A stretch of DNA of 64,000 nucleotides, taken from the NCBI GenBank assembly GCA_963838835.1, contig CAWITA010000019.1:186001-250000 (forward strand), read 5' to 3'. This document shows, one piece after another, positions 8,822 through 16,853 of this stretch (the first letter of the stretch is position 1; the number at the start of each line of letters is the position of its first letter). Position numbers and translations under genes: made by a program. Under the pieces are notes generated by a model. The model did no database searches. It saw nothing but the letters and a program-made list of their open reading frames with translations, and was not told the DNA's origin. Source of the DNA: Bog-473 sp963838835 (GTDB lineage: Bacteria; Actinomycetota; Acidimicrobiia; Acidimicrobiales; RAAP-2).

Positions 8822-9619
8822 GTGACAGTGACTCCGATCGATGGGTGGAGCCCCGACCAGTACGAGCGATTCCGTGCGGAACGTCAGCACCCCTTCGACG
8901 ATCTCCTGAGCTTGTGTCACCCCGTCTCCGGCGGGCGCGTCGTCGATCTCGGGTGCGGCACCGGCGACCTGACCAAGGTCTTGCACGAGAAGCTGCAGGC
9001 CGACCAGACGGTCGGGATCGACTCGTCGCCGGCGATGCTGGCTCGGGCCACGGCGGCCCACGCGGACGTCCCCGGTCTTTCTTTCGCACAGGGCGACATC
9101 GCGACCTGGCTCGATGAAGAGCTCGATCTCGTCTTCGCCAACGCGTCGCTCCAGTGGGTCGACGACCACCTCTACCTTTTGGCGCGCATGCGCACGGCGC
9201 TGGGTGAGAACGGTCAGCTCGCCTTTCAGGTGCCGGCCAACTACCGACATCCCTCCCACCTGTTGGCGCATCAGGTCGCCAACGAGCCTCCCTTCATCGA
9301 CGCGCTCTACGGGGACGTCCCCGAGGACCGCGGTCGCTTCGTGCTCTCGCCCGAGCTCTACGCCGACCTCCTGTACGAACTGGGGGCCAAGGATCAAGTC
9401 GTGCGCATGGAGGTCTACGGTCACGAGCTCGAGTCGACCGGCGAGGTGGTGCAGTGGGTCATGGGCACCTTGCTCACGCCCTACCGCACGCGCCTGAGCC
9501 CGGAGCTGTTCGACGCCTTCGTGGAGCGCTACCGGGAACGGTTGGTCGAAGAGCTCGGGGAGCGCGAGCCCTACTTCTACGGGTTCAAGCGCATCTTGTG
9601 CTGGGCGCGCTTCAGCTGA
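8822..9619 (+). CDS. Class I SAM-dependent methyltransferase, trans-aconitate methyltransferase type
   Basis: 265-residue Rossmann methyltransferase. Motif I is VVDLGCGTGDLTK (about residues 38-50), motif II region IDSSPAMLARA, motif III-IV FANASLQWVDDH. The W-P-Q-Y-like start (GWSPDQYERFRAERQHPFDDLL) and the ASLQW segment are features of trans-aconitate 2-methyltransferase (Tam), which methyl-esterifies trans-aconitate. GTG 8822 or GTG 8828 may be the start. It stands between fmt and rpe with no shared pathway, so the substrate assignment is by family only. Confidence 0.82.
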   Translation: MTVTPIDGWSPDQYERFRAERQHPFDDLLSLCHPVSGGRVVDLGCGTGDLTKVLHEKLQADQTVGIDSSPAMLARATAAHADVPGLSFAQGDIATWLDEELDLVFANASLQWVDDHLYLLARMRTALGENGQLAFQVPANYRHPSHLLAHQVANEPPFIDALYGDVPEDRGRFVLSPELYADLLYELGAKDQVVRMEVYGHELESTGEVVQWVMGTLLTPYRTRLSPELFDAFVERYRERLVEELGEREPYFYGFKRILCWARFS

Positions 9620-9674
9620 GCGGCGAGGCCGGACGCTGACGGCGACGTCAAAGCAAGGCCGCGACCCGGGACGC

Positions 9675-10343
9675 GTGGGGGATCTGCGGATCGCGCCGTC
9701 GGTGCTCTCGGCTGATTTCGGGATGCTCGCCGAGCAGGTGGGCGAGGTGGCCCCCGCCGCCGACTGGCTCCACGTGGACGTGATGGACGGGCACTTCGTC
9801 CCCAACGTGACGATCGGGCCGCCGGTGGTCGCCTCGCTGCGCCGCCACACGCCGCTGTTCTTCGACTGCCACCTGATGATGACCGACCCCGGCCGCTATC
9901 TGGAGGACTTCGCGGACGCCGGTGCCGACGGCTGTACGGTGCACATCGAGATCGGCCGCACCGACGAGCTGATCGCTCAGCTGCGCGGCCTCGGGCTGCG
10001 GGCCGGACTGGCCCTCAATCCCGACACGCCGTTCGACGCGGTGCGACCGTACTTGCACGCCGTCGACCTCCTGCTGTGCATGACGGTGTTCCCCGGGTTC
10101 GGCGGCCAGTCCTTCATCGCCGACGTCATGCCGAAGGTGGCGCAGGCACGCGCCGTTGTCGACGCCGAAGCACTGGCGCTCGACATCGAGGTGGACGGCG
10201 GGATCGACACCACCACGGCGCCCGTGGCCGCGGCGGCCGGCGCCAACGTCTTCGTCGCCGGGAGCGCCATCTTCGGGCACGAGCGACCCTGGGAGGCGGC
10301 CGACGCCATCCGCCGGTCGGTGCGTGCCACGGCCGCTCGGTGA
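9675..10343 (+). CDS. rpe: Ribulose-phosphate 3-epimerase
   Basis: Interconverts ribulose-5-P and xylulose-5-P in the pentose phosphate pathway. The 222-residue TIM barrel shows SVLSADF, HVDVMDGHFVPNVTIGP (metal and catalytic Asp), FDCHLMM, TVFPGFGGQSF and EVDGGID. GTG 9675 is the start. In Actinobacteria rpe is commonly next to ribD; its link to riboflavin genes fits the supply of ribulose-5-phosphate to RibB. Confidence 0.96.
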   Translation: MGDLRIAPSVLSADFGMLAEQVGEVAPAADWLHVDVMDGHFVPNVTIGPPVVASLRRHTPLFFDCHLMMTDPGRYLEDFADAGADGCTVHIEIGRTDELIAQLRGLGLRAGLALNPDTPFDAVRPYLHAVDLLLCMTVFPGFGGQSFIADVMPKVAQARAVVDAEALALDIEVDGGIDTTTAPVAAAAGANVFVAGSAIFGHERPWEAADAIRRSVRATAAR

Positions 10344-10442
10344 GCGTCCCCCTGCCACCGAGACGGCGCCCCGGGGCGCGTGGCGTCGCGCCGGCGGCGC
10401 CAGCGCACGGCCGGAGCACCACCGGTTGACGCGAGGCAGACG

Positions 10443-11576
10443 GTGAGTGCGACAGGAGCCCGTGCGGTGGTGGCCGGGGGCGGCATCCTTGGGACCTGGC
10501 ACGCGCTCGAGCTCGTCGAGGCCGGTCTCACGGTCGACCATCTCGAGGCCGAGGTGGAGCCGACGGGCGCGTCGGTGCGCAATTTTGGACTCGTGTGGGT
10601 GAGCGGGCGGCGCGCGGGCGCCGAGCTCGACGTGGCGCTCCGGGCGCGGCGTCGCTGGGAGGAGATCGGTGCCTCCGTACCGGGCATCGGGTTTCGCCCG
10701 ACGGGCTCGTTGTCGGTGGCGTGTACCGGCACGGAACGGGAGGTGATGCAGGTGTTCGCCGAGCACCCGGACGCCGCGGCGCGCCGGATCGCCTTCTTGA
10801 CGCCGCCTGAGGTGCGCGCCGCCAACCCGGCGGTGCGAGGGGACATCGAGGGAGCGTTGCACTGCATCGAGGACGCGGTCGTCGAGCCCCGCCTCGCTCT
10901 TGGGGCGCTGCGCGCGCACCTCGTTGCGCGCGCGCCGGAGCGCTACCGGTTTCACGCCCGCCGGCGCGTCGTGACCGTCGAGCCCCGGGCCCTGGTCGAC
11001 ACGACGGGGACCCGGTGGGAGGCGGACCTCGTCGTCGTGGCCACCGGTGCGGCCTACGACCATCTTTCGGGAACGGGGTCGCAGGCGGCGCGGCTGCGTC
11101 GCGTCAGGCTGCAGATGCTCGAGACGGCGCCGTTCCCTCCGCGCCTCACGACCTCCGTCGCCGATGCCGACACGCTGCGCTACTACCCCGCCTACGAGGT
11201 GGCGCCCGTCGCGCGGCTGGGGGAGCAGGGCACCGTCGCCGCCGAACACCATCTCCAGCTGCTGCTGGTGCAGCGTCCCGGGGGCGGCCTGACCATCGGC
11301 GACACCCACGCCTACGAAGAGCCTTTCGACTTCGCGCTGTGCGAGGACCCGACCGACGAGTTGCTGGCCCGGGCGAGCCGGATCCTCGGGGCAACGCTCC
11401 CACCGGTCCGGCGACGCTGGGACGGCGTGTACGCGCAGTGCGTGGACGGCGCCGTGTGCCTGCGAGCTGAGATCCTCCCTGGCGTGTGGATGGTCACGGG
11501 ACCGGGTGGGCGGGGCATGACCTGCGCGCCGGCCATCGCGGCCGACACGCTGCTCGCGGCGGGGGTCTCCCCGTGA
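10443..11576 (+). CDS. FAD-dependent oxidoreductase of the phosphonate-associated (TIGR03364-like) family
   Basis: 377-residue DAO-type flavoprotein. The dinucleotide-binding site AVVAGGGILGTWHALELVEAG is at the N-terminus and the C-terminal FAD contact is VTGPGGRGMTCAPAIAADTL. SVRNFGLVWVSGR near residue 42 resembles the subfamily known to be syntenic with phosphonatase-like hydrolases; the next gene is exactly such a hydrolase, overlapping by 4 bp. The proposed role is oxidation of an amino-alkyl (phosphonate) substrate, but the substrate is not established. Start GTG 10443 gives the compact N-terminus; earlier sequence is Arg/Ala shadow. Confidence 0.78.
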   Translation: MSATGARAVVAGGGILGTWHALELVEAGLTVDHLEAEVEPTGASVRNFGLVWVSGRRAGAELDVALRARRRWEEIGASVPGIGFRPTGSLSVACTGTEREVMQVFAEHPDAAARRIAFLTPPEVRAANPAVRGDIEGALHCIEDAVVEPRLALGALRAHLVARAPERYRFHARRRVVTVEPRALVDTTGTRWEADLVVVATGAAYDHLSGTGSQAARLRRVRLQMLETAPFPPRLTTSVADADTLRYYPAYEVAPVARLGEQGTVAAEHHLQLLLVQRPGGGLTIGDTHAYEEPFDFALCEDPTDELLARASRILGATLPPVRRRWDGVYAQCVDGAVCLRAEILPGVWMVTGPGGRGMTCAPAIAADTLLAAGVSP

Positions 11577-12250
11577 TCGGGCGCTTCGCCCTCGCCTGCC
11601 TCGACATGGCCGGCACGACCGTGCGCGACGACGGCGCGGTCGACGCCGCCTTCGCGGCCGCCCTCGCCGCCGTGGGGGTCGTCCCCGGGAGCCCCGAGCA
11701 CGAGAAGGCCCGGGTCGTCGTGCGCGACACCATGGGCTGGTCGAAGGCGGACGTCTTCGCCCTTCTCCTGGAGCCAGCGGCCGCGGCCCGGGCCACGGCG
11801 CGGTTCGCGGCCGCGTACGAGGCGAACGTTGCCGCCGGCGACGTGGCCGAGGTCCCGGGAGCCCGCGCCGTGCTGCGCAGCCTGCGCGACCGGGGCGTCA
11901 AGGTGTGTCTCACGACCGGCTTCGCTCCCTCGACCCGCGACGCGCTCGTCGACGCCCTTGGTTGGCGGTCCGAGATCGATCTGGCCCTCTCACCCGGTGA
12001 CGTCGGACGGGGCCGCCCGGCGCCCGACATGGTCCTGGGGGCCATGCAGCGTCTCGGCGTGTCGGACCCGGGGTCGGTGGCCGTGACGGGGGACACGGTG
12101 AGCGATCTCGAGGCAGGCACCGCGGCCGGCGCGGGTGCGGTCGTGGGAGTCCTGAGCGGCGCGCACGACGAGGCCACGCTCTCGGGCGCCCCCCACACGG
12201 CGATCATTGCCGACGTGACGGGCCTGTTGGCCGTCCTCGAGCACAGCTGA
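11573..12250 (+). CDS. HAD-superfamily phosphonatase-like hydrolase (TIGR03351-like)
   Basis: 225-residue HAD hydrolase. Motif I reads CLDMAGTTVRDDG (nucleophile D of D-M-A-G-T), motif II LTTGFAP, a Lys/Arg region GRGRPAPDMV, and motif IV VTGDTVSDLEAGTAAGAG. DMAGT is the signature of phosphonoacetaldehyde hydrolase relatives, which cleave C-P or phosphate-ester bonds. GTG 11573 overlaps the stop of the FAD oxidoreductase, so the two form a unit. True substrate unknown; no phosphonate transporter is seen in the window. Confidence 0.82.
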   Translation: MIGRFALACLDMAGTTVRDDGAVDAAFAAALAAVGVVPGSPEHEKARVVVRDTMGWSKADVFALLLEPAAAARATARFAAAYEANVAAGDVAEVPGARAVLRSLRDRGVKVCLTTGFAPSTRDALVDALGWRSEIDLALSPGDVGRGRPAPDMVLGAMQRLGVSDPGSVAVTGDTVSDLEAGTAAGAGAVVGVLSGAHDEATLSGAPHTAIIADVTGLLAVLEHS

Positions 12251-12268
12251 CCCGTTGACCAGGCCCTG

Positions 12269-12297
12269 TCGACAAAAACTGGAACGTGTTCTATAAT
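12269..12297 (+). promoter_or_regulatory. ribD promoter with overlapping 14-bp palindromic operator
   Basis: A -35 (TCGACA, 12269-12274) and a perfect -10 (TATAAT, 12292-12297) are separated by 17 bp. A palindrome TGGAACGTGTTCTA occupies 12280-12293, covering the spacer and the first bases of the -10. It matches the pattern TNNAACNNGTTNNA known for KstR-type TetR repressors. The promoter is seen; the regulator identity is inference. Confidence 0.68.
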
Positions 12298-12311
12298 TTG
12301 AGTCTCGAGAG

Positions 12312-12331
12312 GGCCGGGGAGCAACCCGGCC
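12312..12331 (+). other. Hairpin in the ribD 5' untranslated region
   Basis: GGCCGGG and CCCGGCC form a 7-bp perfect stem with a 6-nt loop, 14 nt before the ribD start and just upstream of GAGGACG. It does not resemble the FMN riboswitch consensus. It may only shape the leader. Confidence 0.4.
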
Positions 12332-12344
12332 GAGGACGTGACCC

Positions 12345-13342
12345 ATGGACGATGTGGAGCACATGCGCCGGGCGATGGCGCTGGCCGCGGCGGTCCGGTC
12401 CAGGACCGCACCGAATCCCTGGGTTGGCTGTGTGATCGTGCCCGCCGCCGAGCCCGCCGCCGAGGGGACGACCTTCGAGGGTGCCACGGCACCACCCGGG
12501 GGGCGCACGCCGAGGCGGCCGCATTGACCGCCGCCGGAGAGGCAGCTCGGGACGCCACGCTGTACGTCACGCTCGAGCCCTGTGCGCACCACGGGCGGAC
12601 GCCGCCCTGCACCGACGCCATCGTCGCGGCGGGGGTCGCTCGGGTGGTCGTCGGCCTCGAGGATCCAGACCCCCAGGTGGCGGGGCGGGGATTGGCCGCG
12701 CTGCGCGACGCGGGCCTCGACGTCACCGTCGGGGTGGCGGCCGCCGAGATCGCCGAGCAGCTGGCCCCGTATCTCAAACACCGCACGACCGGACAACCCT
12801 GGGTGGTCCTCAAGATGGCGGCCAGCCTCGACGCCCGCACTGCCGCCCCCGACGGGACCAGTCGCTGGATCACCGGCGACGCGGCACGTCACGACGCGCA
12901 CCTGCTGCGCGCCCGGTCCGACGCGGTGCTGGTGGGGGCGGGGACGGTCCGGGCCGACGACCCGGAGCTGACGGTCCGCCTCGACGACGGAGTTGAGCGA
13001 CCGCAGCCGTTGCGGGTCGTGCTCGGCACGGCGCCGAGCGGCGCCCGGGTGCACCCTGCCCTCGAGCTCTCCGGTGACCTCACCGACGTGCTGGCCAACC
13101 TTGGCCGCCGTGGTGTGGTCCAACTGCTGGTGGAGGGCGGGCCAACCGTGGCCCACGAATTTCACGCCGCCGGCCTGGTCGACCGCTACGTCTTGTACCT
13201 GGCGCCCACGTTCTTCGGGGGCGACGACGCCCGCCCGCTGTTCGCCGGGCCAGGGGCTGGCACAATTGGCGACGTGTGGAGAGGCAGGCTGGTGTCGGTC
13301 GAGCAGCTCGGTGACGATCTGCGGGTGGAGGTGGCCGCCTGA
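12345..13342 (+). CDS. ribD: Bifunctional diaminohydroxyphosphoribosylaminopyrimidine deaminase / 5-amino-6-(5-phosphoribosylamino)uracil reductase (one frameshift as sequenced)
   Basis: Second and third steps of riboflavin synthesis. The reading starts at ATG 12345 (EHMRRAMALAAA, NPWVGCV) and must switch frame near 12498-12503, a run of six G, to continue with GAHAEAAAL: one G appears missing. After the switch the zinc site PCAHHGRTPPC and the reductase domain (LKMAASLDARTAAPDG, LLVEGGPTVAHEF) are intact to 13342. Everything on both sides is well conserved, so a homopolymer sequencing error is the simplest explanation. Its last base overlaps ribBA. Confidence 0.9.
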
Positions 13343-14562
13343 TGAGCTTTTCGCAGGTACAGGAGGCCATCGACGCCATCGGCCGCCTCGGCATGGCGGT
13401 CGTGGTCGACGACGAGGACCGCGAGAACGAGGGCGACCTGGTCATGGCGGCCGAGGCGGCGACGCCCGAGAACATCGCCTTCTTCTTGGCTCACACGTCC
13501 GGGGTCATCTGCGTCCCGCTGCTCCCCGAGCGGGCCGACGCCCTCGAACTGCCCCTCATGGTCACCGCCAACACGGAGGCGCAGCGGACGGCGTTCACGG
13601 TCAGCGTCGATTCCCGGCACGGCACGACGACCGGCATCTCGGCGACGGACCGGGCGTCGACCATTGCCGCGCTGATCGATCCGAAGACGCGTCCGAACGA
13701 TCTCAACCGTCCGGGCCACATCTTTCCCCTGCGGTACCGGACCGGCGGCGTGCTCAAGCGGGCCGGGCACACCGAGGCGACGGTCGACCTGAGCCGCGCC
13801 GCCGGGTTGTCGCCGGCCGGTGTCCTCTGCGAGATCGTGACCGAAGACAAGTCCGAGATGGCACGTCTGCCCGACCTCGAGCGCTTCGCCAAGAAGTACG
13901 ACCTTCCGTTCATCTCCATCGCCGACCTCATCCGCTACCGCCGCCAGAACGAGAAACTCGTGCGGCTCGTCTCCGAGGCCCGCATCCCGGCCCAGGACCG
14001 TGAGTTCCGGGCCTTCGTCTACGAGTCGGTGTTGGACAACGAACAACACCTGGCACTGGTCATGGGGGACGTGGCGGGAACTGAGGACGTCTTGGTACGG
14101 GTGCACTCCGAGTGCCTCACCGGCGACGTCTTCGGCTCGCTGCGCTGCGACTGTGGCCCCCAACTGCAGGCTGCGCTCGATCTGATCGAGCGGGAAGGGC
14201 GCGGCGTCCTGATCTATCTGCGCGGGCACGAGGGTCGGGGCATCGGCCTGGGCCACAAGATCCGGGCGTACCAACTGCAGGAGGAGGGGCACGACACCGT
14301 CGAAGCCAACTTGCGCCAGGGACTGCCCGTCGACAGCCGCGAGTACGGCATCGGCGCCCAGATGCTGGTCGATCTCGGCGTGACCACCATGCGCCTCATG
14401 ACGAACAACCCGGTCAAGTACGGGGGTCTCGAGGGTTTCGGCCTCGATATCACCGAACGGGTGCCGCTGCAGACCTCGGCCAACCCCGAGAACATCGCCT
14501 ACCTCCGTACCAAGCGGGAACGGATGGGTCACCTGTTGCACGGCCTCGACGACGTCCTGTGA
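13342..14562 (+). CDS. ribBA: Bifunctional 3,4-dihydroxy-2-butanone-4-phosphate synthase / GTP cyclohydrolase II
   Basis: Feeds both branches of riboflavin synthesis. The RibB domain (about residues 1-200) has VVDDEDRENEGDLVMAAE and THATE-like HTEATVD; the RibA domain (about 205-400) has the three zinc cysteines in HSECLTGDVFGSLRCDCG, then YLRGHEGRGIGL and LMTNNPVKY. Length 406 is normal for the fusion. ATG 13342 overlaps the ribD stop; ribH follows after 16 bp. Confidence 0.97.
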   Translation: MSFSQVQEAIDAIGRLGMAVVVDDEDRENEGDLVMAAEAATPENIAFFLAHTSGVICVPLLPERADALELPLMVTANTEAQRTAFTVSVDSRHGTTTGISATDRASTIAALIDPKTRPNDLNRPGHIFPLRYRTGGVLKRAGHTEATVDLSRAAGLSPAGVLCEIVTEDKSEMARLPDLERFAKKYDLPFISIADLIRYRRQNEKLVRLVSEARIPAQDREFRAFVYESVLDNEQHLALVMGDVAGTEDVLVRVHSECLTGDVFGSLRCDCGPQLQAALDLIEREGRGVLIYLRGHEGRGIGLGHKIRAYQLQEEGHDTVEANLRQGLPVDSREYGIGAQMLVDLGVTTMRLMTNNPVKYGGLEGFGLDITERVPLQTSANPENIAYLRTKRERMGHLLHGLDDVL

Positions 14563-14578
14563 CGACGCACACCGCCTG

Positions 14579-15112
14579 ATGGCCGGGTCCGAACTGATCG
14601 CGTTGCCCGAAGGCGCCCTCGACGCCATCACCCAGCGGGTCGGGACGTGCCTGCGGGGCGAGCACAACGGCACGGGACTGCGCTTTGGGATCGCGGGCGC
14701 CCTCTTCAACGGCGGCATCACGCTTCGGCTCCTCAACGGTGCGCTCGAGGCGCTCGGCGAAGCGGGCACGGATGGTCGTGACATCACCCTCGCCTGGGCG
14801 CCTGGGGCCTTCGAACTCCCGCTGGTCGCTCGTGCCTTCGCCCACGGCGGCAAGGTGGACGCCGTCTTGTGCTTCGGCGCCGTCATCCGGGGTGACACCG
14901 GTCACTACGAATTCGTGGCGGGGGAGTGCGCGGCGGGGCTCCAGCGGGTCCAGCTGGCGACCGGTGTCCCGGTCGTCTTCGGCGTCCTGACGACCGAGAC
15001 ACTGGACCAGGCGCTCGAACGCTCGGAACCGGACCACACCAACAAGGGACGGGAGGCGGCGATGACGGGGATCGAGATGGTTCGCCTCCTCCGGAGTGGG
15101 CCCCTCTCCTGA
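14579..15112 (+). CDS. ribH: 6,7-dimethyl-8-ribityllumazine synthase
   Basis: Condenses the RibA/RibD-derived pyrimidine with the RibB product. FGIAGALFNGGIT, WAPGAFELPLVAR and CFGAVIRGDTGHYEFVAGE mark substrate binding; the active-site His is in GHYEF. The C-terminal end TNKGREAAMTGIEM is typical. At 177 aa it carries about 20 extra N-terminal residues relative to the usual 155-160. The final enzyme, riboflavin synthase RibE, is not encoded in the cluster. Confidence 0.95.
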   Translation: MAGSELIALPEGALDAITQRVGTCLRGEHNGTGLRFGIAGALFNGGITLRLLNGALEALGEAGTDGRDITLAWAPGAFELPLVARAFAHGGKVDAVLCFGAVIRGDTGHYEFVAGECAAGLQRVQLATGVPVVFGVLTTETLDQALERSEPDHTNKGREAAMTGIEMVRLLRSGPLS

Positions 15113-15185
15113 TCGTCACCGCTCACCGGGCCCCCCCAACCGGCCTCGTCATCGCGTCGACGAGTCGAGCCAGAATCAAATCGAG

Positions 15186-15230
15186 ACGGAATCAATACAA
15201 ACGGAATCAATACAAACGGAATCAATACAA
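15186..15230. repeat. Three perfect copies of a 15-bp tandem repeat
   Basis: ACGGAATCAATACAA occurs three times head to tail (15186-15200, 15201-15215, 15216-15230), AT-rich against the GC-rich background. The repeat spans the end of the thioesterase gene on the minus strand: its stop codon (15222-15224) lies in the third copy, and each unit repeats an in-frame TGA. Confidence 0.9.
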
Positions 15231-15641
15231 GATGAGCTGGGTGCATCGATACGAGGCCATCAATTTCTCGGTGGTCTCGTTCGTCACCGTGGCGTCCCAC
15301 ACCTGCGTCGTGCGGCCCGTGTGGAGAGGTTTCGCCGTCGCCATCACCAGATCCCCCTCCCGTGCACTCGAGACGAAGTTCGCCGAGCAGTCGACCGTGG
15401 TGAAACTCTTGGCCCCTTGGGGCCAGTGGTGGTTGACGCCGAAGGCACAGAGCGCGTCGGCCAACGTGATCACGACGGGAGCCCACAAGAAGCCGGTGCC
15501 CGCGATGAGCTCGTGGCGCACGGTGAGCCGGGCGATCGGATCCCGCCGCGTCTCGGCGTCGGGGATGGTGATCCCGAGCAGGTTCAAGAAGTTGAAGACG
15601 TCGTAGGGCGGCGGCACGGGGCACAGCTTGCCCCATCGCAC
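15222..15641 (-). CDS. PaaI-family hotdog thioesterase
   Basis: Small hotdog-fold protein, probably a CoA-thioester hydrolase. Typical sequence includes HELIAGTGFLWAPVVITLADALCAFG (the long hotdog helix), FTTVDCSANFVSSAREGDL and TQVWDATVTNETTEKLMA. Candidate starts are GTG at 15641 (139 aa, used here) or GTG at 15617 (131 aa). It diverges from hisG with only about 60 bp between, so both promoters must share that stretch. Physiological substrate unknown. Confidence 0.82.
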   Translation of the reverse strand: MRWGKLCPVPPPYDVFNFLNLLGITIPDAETRRDPIARLTVRHELIAGTGFLWAPVVITLADALCAFGVNHHWPQGAKSFTTVDCSANFVSSAREGDLVMATAKPLHTGRTTQVWDATVTNETTEKLMASYRCTQLILY

Positions 15642-15704
15642 GACGACGAGCCGGGACGCTCGCCGGCGCGACCGACGACGAGCGGTCTGCGAAGATCTAC
15701 CCCC

Positions 15705-16603
15705 ATGCTTCGCCTCGTCCTGCCCAAGGGATCCCTCGAACGCGCCACGATGCAGTTGTTCGAGGACGCCGACCTCGCCGTCAACCGCGCCTCGGACGTG
15801 GCCTACAGCGCCACCATCGCCGACCCCCGCATCAGCGACGTGCGGATCCTGCGTCCCCAGGAGATCCCCGTCTACGTGGCCGACGGACTCTTCGATCTCG
15901 GTATCACCGGGCGCGACTGCATCGAGGAGCGAGGGAGCGAGGTGGTGTCGCTCGGCGAGCTCGCCTACTCGAAGACCACCGCCAACCCGGCCCGCATCGT
16001 CTTGGCCGTCGGGGCGGACTCCCCGGCGCACAACCTGGCCGAGCTCGCCTCCCTCGCCGCCGGTCGTCCCGGCCGCCTGCGCGTCAGCACCGAGTATCCC
16101 GAGCTGACCCGAAAGGCGCTGGCCGCCCACGGCATCGTGGCGGACATCGCGCTCTCCTACGGGGCCACCGAGGCCAAAGTGCCCGACATCGCCGACGCCG
16201 TGGTGGACATGACCGAGACCGGCAGCGCGCTGCGGGCCGCGGGTCTGCGGGTGATCGAGACGCTGCTCGTCTCGCACACCGAGCTCATCGCCAACCCGGC
16301 CGCGGCGGCCCAGCCCGACACGCGCCACGCCATGGAGCAGATCTTCACCCTGTTGCAAGGCACGCTCGAGGCGCGGGGCAAGGTGCTCGTGAAGCTCAAC
16401 GTCTCGGCCGAGAACCTCGACGCCGTCCTCGACGTTCTCCCTTCCATGCGCGCGCGCCGACCATCTCGGAGCTCTCCGGCGGGGGCGCGTTCGCCCTCGA
16501 AACGGTGGTGGCCAAGTCGGACATCAACGTCTTGATCCCGGCCCTGCGCGACCAGGGCGCCAGCGACATCTTGGAGCTCCCGCTGTCCAAGATCGTCCAC
16601 TGA
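15705..16603 (+). CDS. hisG: ATP phosphoribosyltransferase (frameshift near the 3' end as sequenced)
   Basis: First and feedback-controlled step of histidine synthesis. MLRLVLPKGSLE opens the protein and the catalytic core is seen in VADGLFDLGITGRDCIEE and VVDMTETGSALRAAGLRV. The C-terminal regulatory ACT-like domain identifies the long form. The frame breaks around 16448-16460 in a GC-dinucleotide run: two extra bases (or one missing) separate LDVLPSMRA from PTISELSGGGAFALETVV, which then runs to a stop at 16603. No other his gene is adjacent. Confidence 0.9.
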
Positions 16604-16604
16604 C

Positions 16605-16853
16605 GTGTCGGGCCCCGTCCCTTCCGCCGGGCCCCACCACGGGCGCGTGGCCTCGTTCGACCAACGCCGCGGCCTGGGCACGGTGACCGACGACGTCGGC
16701 ACCAGTTACGGGTTCCACGCCACCGCCATCGCGGACGGGAGCCGCCGCATCGAGGTCGGCCAGGTCGTCATGTTCACGGTGGCTCCCGGCCACCGGGGCC
16801 TCTACGAGGCTCGGTCGCTGGTGACGTTGCCCGCGCCCGGGGACCCGGCCTGA
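16605..16853 (+). CDS. Small cold-shock-domain-like protein
   Basis: 82-residue protein starting with GTG 16605, one base after the hisG stop. GRVASFDQRRGLGTVTDD followed by YGFHATAIADGSRRIEVGQVV has the layout of a cold-shock OB fold. The RNA-binding motifs are degenerate: the RNP1 position reads RGLGTV rather than KGFGFI, and the RNP2 VFVH equivalent reads YGFHATA. So nucleic-acid binding is likely but unproven. Its 3' end overlaps the convergent tetR gene by 52 bp. Confidence 0.7.
   Translation: MSGPVPSAGPHHGRVASFDQRRGLGTVTDDVGTSYGFHATAIADGSRRIEVGQVVMFTVAPGHRGLYEARSLVTLPAPGDPA

Noticed and set aside
12250..12345. FMN riboswitch before ribD
   Set aside because: The leader from the -10 to the ATG is under 50 nt and lacks the conserved RFN sequence blocks; only a simple hairpin is present.
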